From Salinibacterium sp. M195 (GTDB lineage Bacteria > Actinomycetota > Actinomycetes > Actinomycetales > Microbacteriaceae): a stretch of 64,000 nucleotides of DNA. Within the stretch, counting starts at the first letter, position 1, and each line of letters opens with the position of its first letter. The notes below the pieces were generated by a model. It was not told the origin of the DNA, ran no database searches, and worked only from the letters and a program-made list of their open reading frames with translations. The translations under genes were made by a program, and so were the position numbers. Of this stretch, positions 33,768 through 41,813 are shown piece by piece. The DNA is taken from assembly GCF_019443965.1 (NCBI RefSeq), contig NZ_CP040814.1, forward strand, positions 2,046,001 through 2,110,000. Direction: 5' to 3'.

Positions 33768-34532
33768 ATGGACTTGGTATTCAAAGCTCTCGCCGACGAT
33801 AGCCGTCGTGAGCTTCTGGATGCCCTACGCACGAGAGATGGCCAATCTCTCAGCGAACTTGCCGAGCTCGTGCCAGAGATGACACGTTTTGGCGTCGCGG
33901 CACACCTCAAGGTTCTGGAATCAGCTGAACTTGTCACGACTATTCGTGTCGGACGACTCAAACTGCATTACCTGAACCCGGTACCGCTCCACGAAGTCGC
34001 CTCTCGCTGGCTCGGAACCTTTTCGTCGTCCGCGGCCCAAGTCCTCATTGATCTGCGTAACCATCTCGAAGACTCCGACGAAAGGGAGATCATGCACGAA
34101 TCGACCGAACTCGCCCCCAATGTTGTCTACCGAATCGATATTCGAGCAGACCTTAACACGGTATGGAAAGAGTTGACCGATACTGGCGTACCGCGATCGT
34201 GGATGTGGGGCTCCATGATCGAGAGCACCTGGACGGCGGGGGAGGGCTACGCCATGTCCGCCGACGGATTCGCACTCATCGTCGGCACGGTGCTCGAGAT
34301 TGACCCACCCCGCTATTTGCGGATGACCTTTGACCCGCAATGGGACGACGCTAGCGCCGGTGAAGCCGCCGGTGAGCTGGTTTACGCCCTCGAAACTCGC
34401 GAGAATAGGTCGACTCGACTGACGGTGACAATCTCGGGACTGGGGCCCGCATCCGCTCAGTCTGCTGCGGAAGATACTCCCGAAATCTACAGCGGACTAA
34501 AGAGTTATTTAGAAACTGGAGAATCTCTCTAA
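33768..34532 (+). CDS. ArsR-type regulator fused to an SRPBCC (AHSA1) domain
   Basis: Residues 1-95 form an ArsR winged helix: LVFKALADDSRRELLDALRTRDGQSLSELA and MTRFGVAAHLKVLESAELV. Residues about 115-250 form an SRPBCC/AHSA1 ligand-binding fold, with VVYRIDIRADLNTVWKELTD and a closing helix. In such fusions the lipid-pocket domain probably senses a small hydrophobic ligand. A strong palindrome covers its promoter, so it is likely autoregulated. The stop TAA shares a base with the ATG of the NUDIX gene (TAATG), making an operon with two small genes. Confidence 0.87.
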   Translation: MDLVFKALADDSRRELLDALRTRDGQSLSELAELVPEMTRFGVAAHLKVLESAELVTTIRVGRLKLHYLNPVPLHEVASRWLGTFSSSAAQVLIDLRNHLEDSDEREIMHESTELAPNVVYRIDIRADLNTVWKELTDTGVPRSWMWGSMIESTWTAGEGYAMSADGFALIVGTVLEIDPPRYLRMTFDPQWDDASAGEAAGELVYALETRENRSTRLTVTISGLGPASAQSAAEDTPEIYSGLKSYLETGESL

Positions 34533-34987
34533 TGGCAGTAAGCCGCGCATCGAGCCGCGTACTGCTATTTGATCGCGATCAACGTTTCTTGCTTTTTCTC
34601 ACGAAAGCGCCAGACACAAGCGGCATCGCGCGGTGGTTGACACCTGGTGGCGGCGTAGATCCGGGGGAGTCTCACTATGAGGCCGCGGAACGTGAACTCG
34701 AAGAAGAAACGGGACTAGTGCTGTCGCTACTTGGCGGGCCAGTCTGGTCTCACGATTTCGATGTTGAGTGGGATGCTGCCGACCATGACACTGGCCATGC
34801 CGTGTTCTATGCGGCAACGACAGATGCATTCGAACCTTCGGATGCGCAGTGGACCGATGATGAGCGCGTCGATGTCCTTGAGCACCGTTGGTGGACAATT
34901 GACGAGCTGGCTGCCACAACAGATCAATTCGAGCCTGCCGAGCTTGTCAGCGTGATTCGTGCACGACTAAGAGAGATGACCCAATGA
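34532..34987 (+). CDS. NUDIX hydrolase
   Basis: The 151-residue enzyme has a full Nudix box, GGGVDPGESHYEAAERELEEE plus TGL, which binds Mg and the diphosphate of nucleoside-diphosphate-X substrates. The substrate is not readable. The ATG overlaps the stop of the ArsR-SRPBCC gene, and its own stop overlaps the next start by four bases, so it is the middle gene of three. Confidence 0.9.
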   Translation: MAVSRASSRVLLFDRDQRFLLFLTKAPDTSGIARWLTPGGGVDPGESHYEAAERELEEETGLVLSLLGGPVWSHDFDVEWDAADHDTGHAVFYAATTDAFEPSDAQWTDDERVDVLEHRWWTIDELAATTDQFEPAELVSVIRARLREMTQ

Positions 34988-35469
34988 GCCGTCCACTACC
35001 GCACTATTCAGTGCCCGATGTTGAGTATCTGAATGAGATCGAATTCGAGAGCATCACCAATGACGACGCTGTGGCTCTGGGCCTGATTGCCGTGCAGGTC
35101 ATCCGGGAGTGGGATCTCAACCTCGCGGTCGAAATCGTTCTGGGCCGCGATGTCGTGTTTAAGGCGAAGCTAAAGTCGACAAACTCCGACAACGACCCCT
35201 GGCTAACAGGTAAGGCGGCGGTAGCGAAGCACTTCGGCGAACCGTCTCTTCTCGTCAAGCTGCGCCACCTTGCGGCCGGTACGCCCTTCGAGGAGCGAAC
35301 CGATATCGACCACGACGCTCTCAAAGCTCACGGTGGATCAATTCCGCTCTGGGCCGACGGCGCTATCGTCGGCACGATCACGATGTCGGGGGAGCCTGAC
35401 GCGATCGACCACGAAGCCGCCGCCGAGGCGCTGGCGCGGTTCGTTAGCAGCCGAAATCCAAGCCTTTAG
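34984..35469 (+). CDS. UPF0303 / heme-degrading-domain family protein
   Basis: The 161-residue protein matches the UPF0303 family, related to the GlcG/HbpS fold. DAVALGLIAVQVIREWDLNLAVEIVL and WLTGKAAVAKHFGEPSLLVKLRH are family-like blocks, and GGSIPLWADGAIVGTITMSG is the conserved core. Members bind haem or flavin-like ligands in some reports, but function is not settled. It is translationally coupled to the NUDIX gene (ATGA overlap). Confidence 0.85.
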   Translation: MSRPLPHYSVPDVEYLNEIEFESITNDDAVALGLIAVQVIREWDLNLAVEIVLGRDVVFKAKLKSTNSDNDPWLTGKAAVAKHFGEPSLLVKLRHLAAGTPFEERTDIDHDALKAHGGSIPLWADGAIVGTITMSGEPDAIDHEAAAEALARFVSSRNPSL

Positions 35470-35619
35470 AACCTTTTAGGCACACAAGACGTCACGCGCT
35501 GCCCCGAACAGACAATTAATTGACAGAATCTCGAAGCTTGAGAGCATCGTTGGATCCTGTGCACACGTGGCACCCTGACGCCGCTGGTGAAATTACGACC
35601 GAGTGAGCGGGGGAGCCCC

Positions 35620-36093
35620 ATGAGCAGGCCGAGCATGTGGATGTACCTTGCGGCCGCTACCTGCGTTCTGGTGATGGCGGGCGGGTGCGCTAGCGCCTCA
35701 GAGATTCAGCTGGACAACGAGACGATAACGTCGAGTCCGTCAAACATGGCTAGTAATTCCGTTATGTCAGATACTCCGGCATTGCTGGAGTTCGATACTG
35801 GGGACGAGACTGTACTGGCGACCAGCAGCAATGCTGGCGAATCTATTGACGTGTCACCATTTACCCCAACAACGGGACGGATCGCAGTTTATTCGGATTG
35901 CGTGGGTTCTGGCAGGATAACAATCGCGATCGGCAATGTTGCAGAATTCTCGTACGACTGTCGAGAAAATGCGGACGACGCTGCCCACGGGGACGAACTG
36001 GACGTCGACCCCAGCGGCAGCCCCTCAATATCCGTAAAGACGGACAATCAGGAGCTGTGGACCGTCACAGTCGTTGCCGTGCCGCCACTGTAG
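35620..36093 (+). CDS. Putative lipoprotein, unknown function
   Basis: The 157-residue product starts MSRPSMWMYLAAATCVLVMAG and has lipobox AGGC, so it should be a lipoprotein. The mature part is acidic and Ser/Thr-rich, with two Cys (SDCVGSGRI and FSYDCREN) that could form a disulfide. No domain is recognised. GGGAG lies five bases before the ATG; codons upstream in frame are not supported. A TTGACA hexamer at 35520-35525, inside the palindrome CAATTAATTG and neighbours, could be a -35 element, but no good -10 matches it. Confidence 0.7.
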   Translation: MSRPSMWMYLAAATCVLVMAGGCASASEIQLDNETITSSPSNMASNSVMSDTPALLEFDTGDETVLATSSNAGESIDVSPFTPTTGRIAVYSDCVGSGRITIAIGNVAEFSYDCRENADDAAHGDELDVDPSGSPSISVKTDNQELWTVTVVAVPPL

Positions 36094-36518
36094 TCCTGGG
36101 CTGTTTCGCCCCCTCTCGGGCATAAGCGTGGTATCCGATAATGCACATTATGTCAGCTTACTGATATCTTGGCCGGGAAGATGCCTCCTGATAAATCGCG
36201 GCGCTGTCACCGCTATCCCCCGGCCAATTGGCGCGGAACAAGGATCAGTTTTCGCACATCGTCACACTCAGGCACGCCTGGCGCCGAATTCAATAATCTC
36301 CTTAACGGCATCAGAAATTACGTCGAGCGCTATTCGTGTCGGCGTTAGCCTCAAACCGACAGAACGCCCCGATTCTGAGCATTTAACGCTTTGCATGCGC
36401 CCAGGCGCGTCATTCACGCTGTGTACGTTGCCTTGAGCCCAACGTCACCGGACACCGTGAGGACACTCCCCCGCGATTGGCTGACAACGGTGTAGGGTTT
36501 GTATGCAATAATCTGCGC
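36094..36518. other. 425-base stretch without a convincing gene
   Basis: This gap between the lipoprotein and ArsR genes has lower coding character than its surroundings. It contains the perfect inverted repeat ATAATG-CA-CATTAT at 36138-36151 and AT-rich sequence after it. On the minus strand at 36268-36396 a 42-codon frame (VGLRLTPTRIALDVISDA) has protein-like composition, perhaps the tail of a lost regulator. On the plus strand a frame of about 55 codons from 36181 has no recognisable similarity. I call none of these a gene. Confidence 0.5.
36507..36512 (+). promoter_or_regulatory. -10 hexamer AATAAT of the ArsR-MFS operon
   Basis: AATAAT is followed by CTGCGC and then the ATG, the same six-base geometry as elsewhere in the window. 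CTGACA at 36481-36486 may be the -35 element, although the 20-base spacing is long. Confidence 0.45.
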
Positions 36519-36890
36519 ATGCATGCGGATAACGATAGACCGACTGTCGCTGACCGCGCAAGTGTTGATCTGGCCGTCGAAGTATTCTCGATGTTGGCTG
36601 ACGCGACTCGGGTACAGATCGTTTTGGCTCTGCGTGACACTGAGCTTGCCGTTAACAGTCTGGCGGAAATCGTTGATAAGTCGCCGGCTGCCGTTTCGCA
36701 GCATTTGGCGAAACTTCGGCTGGCGCGCATCGTCCTTACTCGCAACGAGGGCACACGAATCTTCTACCGACTAGCCAACGAGCACGCTAGTCGCCTCGTC
36801 GCGGAAGCGCTGTTTCAAGGCGAGCATTCATCAAGCGTCGATCCAGCACACCACCGCGGCCAACAGCCCACAAGGTCGGACCGCTCCTGA
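36519..36890 (+). CDS. ArsR family transcriptional regulator
   Basis: The 123-residue winged-helix protein has FSMLADATRVQIVLALRDTELAVNSLAEIV and KSPAAVSQHLAKLRLARIV, typical of metal-sensing ArsR/SmtB proteins. Helix 5 reads NEHASRLVAEALFQGEH. Compared with the D-x-H-x10-H-x2-H site of CzrA-type sensors, the first Asp is Asn and the third ligand is Gln, so the metal site is altered or different. A further His pair (PAHHR) lies in the tail. The stop overlaps the MFS start (TGATG), so it probably controls that exporter. Confidence 0.87.
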   Translation: MHADNDRPTVADRASVDLAVEVFSMLADATRVQIVLALRDTELAVNSLAEIVDKSPAAVSQHLAKLRLARIVLTRNEGTRIFYRLANEHASRLVAEALFQGEHSSSVDPAHHRGQQPTRSDRS

Positions 36891-38140
36891 TGCTCCAGGT
36901 CTTGAGAAACCCCACCTACGCCAAGCTCTTCTCCGCTCAGGTCATTGCCCTGCTCGGAACGGGCCTGCTTACTGTCGCGCTTGGCTTGCTCGCATTTGAC
37001 CTTGCTGGCGCTGCGGCGGGGCTGGTTCTTGGCACGGCACTCACCATCAAGATGGCCGCCTACGTGGGGGTAGCCCCGCTCATCGCTGCGGCGGTCGACC
37101 GCATGCCGAAAAAGGGAGTGCTGATTGGAGCTGACATGGTGCGCCTGGCGATCGCGCTCCTGCTGCCACTGGTGTCAGAGGTTTGGCAAATCTATCTGCT
37201 CGTGTTTATCCTGCAGTCGGCTTCAGCGACCTTCACGCCAGCCTTTCAATCGCTCATTCCCTCAGTTTTGCCCGAGTCGAGAGAGTACACGCGAGCACTA
37301 TCCCTCTCTCGGCTCGCCTACGACTTCGAGTCGCTGTTGAGTCCTATCATTGCGGCCGCGCTTCTCGCCGTGGTGAGCTACAGCAATCTCTTCATTGGCA
37401 CCGCTGTGGGCTTCGCCACCTCGGCCATTCTCGTGCTGGCAACGCAGCTGCCCGCTAAGCCAACTCGACTGAGTTCGACGACATTCTGGCAACGGCTCCC
37501 CCGCGGAATCCACATCTTCGCTCGCACAAAGACCCTTCAGTTTCTCCTCCTCACTAACGTTGTCGTTGCCGCGGGCACTGCACTGGTGCTGGTCAATTCC
37601 GTCGTCTATGCTCGCAGCGTCTTCAACCTCGGCGACTCGGCCCTCGCGATCACTCTCGCCTGCTACGGCGCCGGCTCACTAGTGGTCGCGTTTAACGTTC
37701 CTTGGCTGGTGGAGCGGTTTGGCGTCATCCGGATCATGATTACCGGAATGGGACTCATTACCGTCGGCCTCCTGGCCGCAACCATTGTGACCGCAGCAGC
37801 ACCGGCCTCTCCCACTGGATGGGCCTGGCTATTGGTCACGTGGGCGCTGCTCGGGATGGGCACGTCGTTGGTGAGCACTCCTTCAGCCCGTTTGCTCGCG
37901 GATGCCTCGGCGTCTGCGGACCGCAATCTGGTGTACACAGCGCAGTTCGCGCTTTCCCACGCGTGCTTCTTGATCACCTACCCCATCGCCGGCTGGATCG
38001 GGGCAAGTAGCCTCACCCTCGCGGCGGCGATCCTGCTCGTCATTGCACTCGCCGTGAGTGTCAGCGCAGTCGTATTTGCCAGGATGCAACGGTTAGCGAC
38101 CCGCACCGTCGAGGCACTTCGCGCTGCGACGCCTGAGTAG
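36890..38140 (+). CDS. MFS transporter
   Basis: The 416-residue protein has 12 hydrophobic segments in two halves of six. The loop between helices 2 and 3 has AAAVDRMPKKGVLIGADMVRL, a motif A variant of major facilitator proteins. The long loop typical between helix 6 and 7 is present. Pairing with an ArsR regulator suggests export of a metal or toxic compound; the substrate is not known. It converges on pxpC with six bases between stop codons. Confidence 0.88.
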   Translation: MLQVLRNPTYAKLFSAQVIALLGTGLLTVALGLLAFDLAGAAAGLVLGTALTIKMAAYVGVAPLIAAAVDRMPKKGVLIGADMVRLAIALLLPLVSEVWQIYLLVFILQSASATFTPAFQSLIPSVLPESREYTRALSLSRLAYDFESLLSPIIAAALLAVVSYSNLFIGTAVGFATSAILVLATQLPAKPTRLSSTTFWQRLPRGIHIFARTKTLQFLLLTNVVVAAGTALVLVNSVVYARSVFNLGDSALAITLACYGAGSLVVAFNVPWLVERFGVIRIMITGMGLITVGLLAATIVTAAAPASPTGWAWLLVTWALLGMGTSLVSTPSARLLADASASADRNLVYTAQFALSHACFLITYPIAGWIGASSLTLAAAILLVIALAVSVSAVVFARMQRLATRTVEALRAATPE

Positions 38141-38146
38141 TCGGGC

Positions 38147-39019
38147 CTAACCGCGGCCGGTCGCGAGCCTAACCATGATTATCTGCCCCGGACGCAATTG
38201 GGCTAAGGCGTCGAGCGAGTCGTCCGTCACCACAGCGATGACCGGGTAGCCGCCCGTCACCGGGTGATCAACCGCAAGAATGGTTGGCGCGCCATCCGGG
38301 GACACTTGAATAGCCCCGGATAGCATGCCTTCGCTAGGCAGCTCACGTCGCTCGGTGCGTTCCAGTACGCGGCCGTCGAGTCGGATTCCGGAGCGATCCG
38401 ATCGGGGCGACACGCGCCACTCACCGCCACACAGCCGCGACCACGCCTCCCGAGAAAACCAATCGCGACGAGGGCCAGGGCGCACTTCGATCGTCACTGG
38501 GCCATCCGGAGGCGCATCGACGGGAACGAGATCAACCAGAGGAACAGGTCCGGAACATTCGGCACCAACCCGCAGAACATCGCCAGCCGCAAGCGGTGCG
38601 GGACCAAGCTGCGCCAGCGTGTCCCGCGAACGCGAGCCAAGCACGCGGGGTGCTTCGATTCCTCCGCGCACCGCCAAGTAGTAGCGGATGCCGTGAGTTG
38701 CAGTTTCCCAAGTGATCGTTTCCCCGGCGTTAATCTGTGTTGGGGTGTTCTGCGGCACGGCGCGACCGCCGATCGTGACGCTCCCCCATGCTCCGGTGAC
38801 CGCTAGCCACAGTGCTTCAGCGGCTCGCAATTCGACTCCACCGATGAGAATTTCGAGCCCCGCGGCGAGTGATGTGTTTCCGACTAGCCGGTTGCCCAAG
38901 GCAAGCGCAGAACGGTCCATCGCGCCGGAAGCCCCGACGCCGAGATGCGCGAGACCCGGGCGTCCGAGATCCTGCACGAGGGTCAGTGGTCCGGGCTGGA
39001 TGACGACTAGTCCAGTCAT
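38147..39019 (-). CDS. pxpC: 5-oxoprolinase subunit C
   Basis: PxpC is one of the three subunits of bacterial ATP-dependent 5-oxoprolinase, which opens 5-oxoproline to glutamate. The 290-residue protein has the family opening VIQPGPLTLVQDLGRPGLAHLG, then GASGAMDRSALALGNRLVGN, and HPVTGGYPVIAVV near the end. It is often labelled biotin-dependent carboxyltransferase or KipA by similarity. The start overlaps pxpB by four bases. It is the last gene of pxpA-pxpB-pxpC. Confidence 0.92.
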   Translation of the reverse strand: MTGLVVIQPGPLTLVQDLGRPGLAHLGVGASGAMDRSALALGNRLVGNTSLAAGLEILIGGVELRAAEALWLAVTGAWGSVTIGGRAVPQNTPTQINAGETITWETATHGIRYYLAVRGGIEAPRVLGSRSRDTLAQLGPAPLAAGDVLRVGAECSGPVPLVDLVPVDAPPDGPVTIEVRPGPRRDWFSREAWSRLCGGEWRVSPRSDRSGIRLDGRVLERTERRELPSEGMLSGAIQVSPDGAPTILAVDHPVTGGYPVIAVVTDDSLDALAQLRPGQIIMVRLATGRG

Positions 39020-39645
39020 GGGGTGACCACCTCGAATCGAACGATCATTCCCGGAGTGATCGCCGCTGGCGGATCGCGAGCTTCATCCCACAGCGTGACG
39101 TCTGTCGCTCCGATCAGTTGCCAACCACCAGGCGAGTTACGTGGGTATATTCCGGTGAACTCGCCCGCGAGCCCAACTGAGCCGGGAGCAACCGAAGTCC
39201 GAGAAGTTTCACGACGGGGCAGATTGAAGTCGGCCTCCGTACTGGCGAGATAAGCGAAACCGGGAGCGAAACCGATGAACGCACACTGCCAGTGAGCTTG
39301 GGAATGCCGCGACACAAGCTCATCGATGCTCACACCGAGCAGCAGTGCCACTGAAGCGAGATCCGGGCCGTCGTACCGCACCGGAATGGTGACGCTCAGA
39401 GCTTCACCAACGCGCACGGTGTTGCTTCTGGTCGCGCGCGCATAGGTGTCGGAGAGCCACTGCTCGGCGGCACGCAACGAAAGTCTGGTGGGGTCGATCT
39501 GAGCCAGCACTGTCGTCGCTGCCGGAATCAGCTCCACGATTCCGGGAACACGCGCTGCACTAAACGCCTGAAAGGCTGCCATCGTCTGTGTGAGACTGGC
39601 GAATTCTGCGAGAAGCGCCCGCTCGCCGAAGGGAAGAACTTTCAT
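39016..39645 (-). CDS. pxpB: 5-oxoprolinase subunit B
   Basis: The 209-residue protein matches PxpB (KipI-like). Motifs include VGEALSVTIPVRYDGPDLASVA and CAFIGFAPGFAYLAS, the latter nearly invariant, and GSVGLAGEFTGIYPRNSPGGW. It forms the catalytic complex with PxpC. Both ends overlap neighbours by four bases, so translation is coupled along the operon. Confidence 0.93.
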   Translation of the reverse strand: MKVLPFGERALLAEFASLTQTMAAFQAFSAARVPGIVELIPAATTVLAQIDPTRLSLRAAEQWLSDTYARATRSNTVRVGEALSVTIPVRYDGPDLASVALLLGVSIDELVSRHSQAHWQCAFIGFAPGFAYLASTEADFNLPRRETSRTSVAPGSVGLAGEFTGIYPRNSPGGWQLIGATDVTLWDEARDPPAAITPGMIVRFEVVTP

Positions 39646-40409
39646 ACGAACGCTCGAATGTCGAGGCCGGCCTGAGCGAGCAGTTGCCGGACAGTCGCCG
39701 CCATGATCACCGCACCCGGGGTATCACCATGTACGCACAATGAATCAAGCTGAACAGTCACGGTTGTGCCGTCGAGCGCCAGCACCTGACCATCGAGCAC
39801 CATCCGCACTGCCCGCTTCCCCGCGATCGTTGGATCGGTAATGACTGCACCCGCTGCCGTTCGCGGCGCTAGCGTGCCGTCAGGTAGATAGGCGCGGTCC
39901 ACAAATGCTTCGCGGAAGAATTGGACTCCGTGACGGTCCGCCGCACGATTGATAGCGGTGCCGGCGAGCCCAAGCAGGGGCAAGTTGGCGTCCTTCGCCG
40001 CCAGCGCCACAGCATCCGCCTGCATGTCGTCGACACTGATGCGATTGTAGAGGGCGCCGTGCGGTTTCAAATAGCACACTCGAGTGCTCGCCTTACTCGC
40101 CGCGATAGTGAGCGATTCAACCTGCTCCACGATGTCGCGATAGAGCATTCGGGAGTCAATGTCCCTGTCACGCCGTCCAAATCCGTCGCGATCACGGTAC
40201 GACGGATGCACCCCAAGACGTACGCCGTGTCGAAGAGCTAGTTGGGCGCTCTCGAGCATACTTTCATCATCGCCCGCGTGAAATCCGGCGGCCACGTTTG
40301 CACTGGTAATCACGTCGAACATCGCGGCATCACTTTCGGCAGCGGCGCCTGAATGCTTCTCGCTCAGGTCCCACTCGCCGAGGTCGCAGTTGAGGTCGAT
40401 AGAGTTCAC
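39642..40409 (-). CDS. pxpA: 5-oxoprolinase subunit A (LamB/YcsF family)
   Basis: PxpA is the ATP-dependent subunit that activates 5-oxoproline. The 255-residue protein starts with the signature IDLNCDLGEWD, followed by SANVAAGFHAGDD and YLKPHGALYNR. 5-oxoproline forms spontaneously from glutamine, so this operon is a damage-control or nitrogen-salvage function. It is the first gene of the operon. The small-protein gene upstream on the same strand ends five bases before it, so that gene may be part of the same transcript. Confidence 0.95.
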   Translation of the reverse strand: MNSIDLNCDLGEWDLSEKHSGAAAESDAAMFDVITSANVAAGFHAGDDESMLESAQLALRHGVRLGVHPSYRDRDGFGRRDRDIDSRMLYRDIVEQVESLTIAASKASTRVCYLKPHGALYNRISVDDMQADAVALAAKDANLPLLGLAGTAINRAADRHGVQFFREAFVDRAYLPDGTLAPRTAAGAVITDPTIAGKRAVRMVLDGQVLALDGTTVTVQLDSLCVHGDTPGAVIMAATVRQLLAQAGLDIRAFV

Positions 40410-40414
40410 GGTTA

Positions 40415-40774
40415 CTAACCAGACGACAGGGTGGGCGGATGGTCTTGCACGTAGGCCGCAGCCTCTTGTTCATCTAAGACGACCATGCCGCGATCGCTCA
40501 TCGCCGTCATGGCGAGAGCTTTGAGCCACACTCGGTTCAGCTCTTCTGCGCGTGGTGTTGTGAACTGGAATTGCAAGGGAATAGAAGGTGACAGCCACAC
40601 CGTAACTCTGCCGGATCCTTCAGATGACGGTTTCACCCAGCTCAAATAGAACGATTCTTGACGACGCAACTTCAATCCTGCAGCCACTTTCACATGAGCC
40701 AAAGTTCGATCGGAGAAGCCGTACTTCGCGCCCGCTCCGTACACGAATTGTCCCATCTCCATATACTGCGCCAT
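40415..40774 (-). CDS. Small protein, paralogue of the divergent neighbour (DUF7882-like)
   Basis: The 119-residue protein resembles a small family that I associate with Microbacteriaceae, sometimes misnamed after DNA ligase. Typical features are MGQFVYGAG, DRTLAHVKV, LRRQESFYLSW, GRVTVWLSPSIPLQF and a closing DRGMVVLDE. It is clearly related to the product of the next gene on the other strand. Starts at the first ATG or at internal ATG codons four and six residues later are all possible. Function unknown; it lies just upstream of pxpA. Confidence 0.75.
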   Translation of the reverse strand: MAQYMEMGQFVYGAGAKYGFSDRTLAHVKVAAGLKLRRQESFYLSWVKPSSEGSGRVTVWLSPSIPLQFQFTTPRAEELNRVWLKALAMTAMSDRGMVVLDEQEAAAYVQDHPPTLSSG

Positions 40775-40800
40775 GGTGCAAGCAAAAGCGACAGAAAACC

Positions 40801-40808
40801 TGACGTCA
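40801..40808. promoter_or_regulatory. TGACGTCA palindrome between divergent paralogues
   Basis: The perfect eight-base palindrome lies almost midway between the two divergent start codons. A second palindrome, TTGCGCAA, is at 40820-40827. Either could be a shared operator; only position supports this. Confidence 0.35.
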
Positions 40809-40830
40809 CGCCTTTTCCCTTGCGCAACAA

Positions 40831-41187
40831 GTGAGCGTGTCGCAAGCTGAGACAGTGGGTGAACTCATTTACGGCAGCGGAACCAGATACAGCATCGAAG
40901 ACCGAACCTTGGCGCACATCCGGGTGGTCACCGGAGCACGACTCCGTCGGCACGAATCTTTCTACCTCAGTTGGGTGTCGACAAATGATCCCGATATGGG
41001 CCGAGTGAGTGTGTGGTTGTCGCCGTCTATTCCCCTGCAATTCCATTTCTTCGGCAACACTCCCCCGAAGATTAACCCGGACTGGATTAGTGCGTTAGAG
41101 CTGAACGCCGCCGGGGACCGGGGAATGGTCATCATGACGGAGGCCGAAGCGACAAACTACATCCGGCAACGCCCACCTCTCGACTGA
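40831..41187 (+). CDS. Small protein, divergent paralogue (DUF7882-like)
   Basis: The 118-residue protein shares its layout with the neighbour on the other strand: VGELIYGSG, DRTLAHIRV, LRRHESFYLSW, GRVSVWLSPSIPLQF, DRGMVIMTE. The two differ mostly in surface positions, so they arose by duplication, perhaps early. The start is GTG, with GTG four bases before in another frame; a start at V9 would align with MGQF of the paralogue. Function unknown. Confidence 0.75.
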   Translation: MSVSQAETVGELIYGSGTRYSIEDRTLAHIRVVTGARLRRHESFYLSWVSTNDPDMGRVSVWLSPSIPLQFHFFGNTPPKINPDWISALELNAAGDRGMVIMTEAEATNYIRQRPPLD

Positions 41188-41384
41188 TCCGCCTCAGTTC
41201 TTCGGCGGGACGAACCGCCACAGTCGCCCGCTGCTCGTTTCCTTGCCCCCTGACTGGTATCGGAGTGGTGCGCAGGGCAATACATTGCAGATCGTCTCCT
41301 GTCAATCCCTTGCCGCGCGCGATCACGCTGGTGAAACTATCTCTGCCATACAACCTCAGCAATCAAAAGAAACGAGGAAATTCT

Positions 41385-41567
41385 GTGAGTAATAAGGACG
41401 AGCTTCGTAACAGCGCCGAGAATGCCGTCGGAAAAGCGAAGGAAGGACTCGGAGAGGCCACTGACAACGAGTCGCTGGCCGCTGAAGGGCGAGCAGACCA
41501 AGCACAAGCGAACATCAAGCAAGCCGGCGAAAACGTCAAAGACGCCGCCAAGAATCTGAAAGGTTAG
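41385..41567 (+). CDS. CsbD family stress protein
   Basis: The 60-residue hydrophilic protein is made of short amphipathic repeats with Lys, Glu, Ala and Asn (AVGKAKEGLGEATDNESLAAEG), as in the CsbD family, known as sigma-B-controlled stress proteins in Bacillus. GAGG lies nine bases before the GTG start. The longer upstream frame is not supported. It is followed nine bases later by a very small membrane-protein gene, suggesting a stress-linked pair. Confidence 0.85.
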   Translation: MSNKDELRNSAENAVGKAKEGLGEATDNESLAAEGRADQAQANIKQAGENVKDAAKNLKG

Positions 41568-41576
41568 GTCCACATC

Positions 41577-41744
41577 ATGAATCTTCTCCTCATCATTGTC
41601 ATTGTTGTTGCCGTAGTTCTCGCCATTACGGGCGGCCTCGTCCAATCCTTGAATTTCCTGCTCTGGGTTGGTTTGGTTCTCGCCGCCCTCGCCGTGATTG
41701 CGTGGTTGATCCGCAGGGTTTCCGGTAGCGGGTCACGCGTATAA
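41577..41744 (+). CDS. 55-residue two-helix membrane protein
   Basis: A short frame encodes MNLLLIIVIVVAVVLAITGG and a second hydrophobic segment (LNFLLWVGLVLAALAVIAWLI), ending in a basic tail RRVSGSGSRV. It begins nine bases after the CsbD gene stop, in the same direction. Tiny membrane proteins next to CsbD genes are plausible stress proteins, but I cannot name a family. AGG at 41567-41569 in AAAGGTTAGGTC is a possible ribosome site. Confidence 0.68.
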   Translation: MNLLLIIVIVVAVVLAITGGLVQSLNFLLWVGLVLAALAVIAWLIRRVSGSGSRV

Positions 41745-41756
41745 ACACTTCAGTGT

Positions 41757-41793
41757 GAGGAGGTGTGCCTAGCAGTGCAGGGCGCACCTCCTC
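41757..41793 (+). terminator. Strong hairpin; terminator or translational control element
   Basis: Arms GAGGAGGTGTGCC and GGCGCACCTCCTC pair over 13 positions with one G-U pair and an 11-base loop. The short T-containing stretch after it is only weakly U-rich. The left arm is a near-perfect Shine-Dalgarno sequence and the right arm mimics the 16S anti-Shine-Dalgarno. A smaller hairpin (ACACT-TC-AGTGT) lies just before it. It could end the CsbD transcript or control the next gene. Confidence 0.55.
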
Positions 41794-41813
41794 ATCTATT
41801 TCGCGGGAGAGTG

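Noticed and set aside
36268..36396. 42-codon minus-strand frame with LysR-like tail composition
   Set aside because: Too short to assign and no upstream continuation; it is listed only as part of the gap description.
41775..41813. Alternative GTG start for the small acidic protein next to a perfect Shine-Dalgarno sequence
   Set aside because: Not excluded, but the ATG at 41814 has its own ribosome site and avoids the hairpin. The alternative is given in the evidence.
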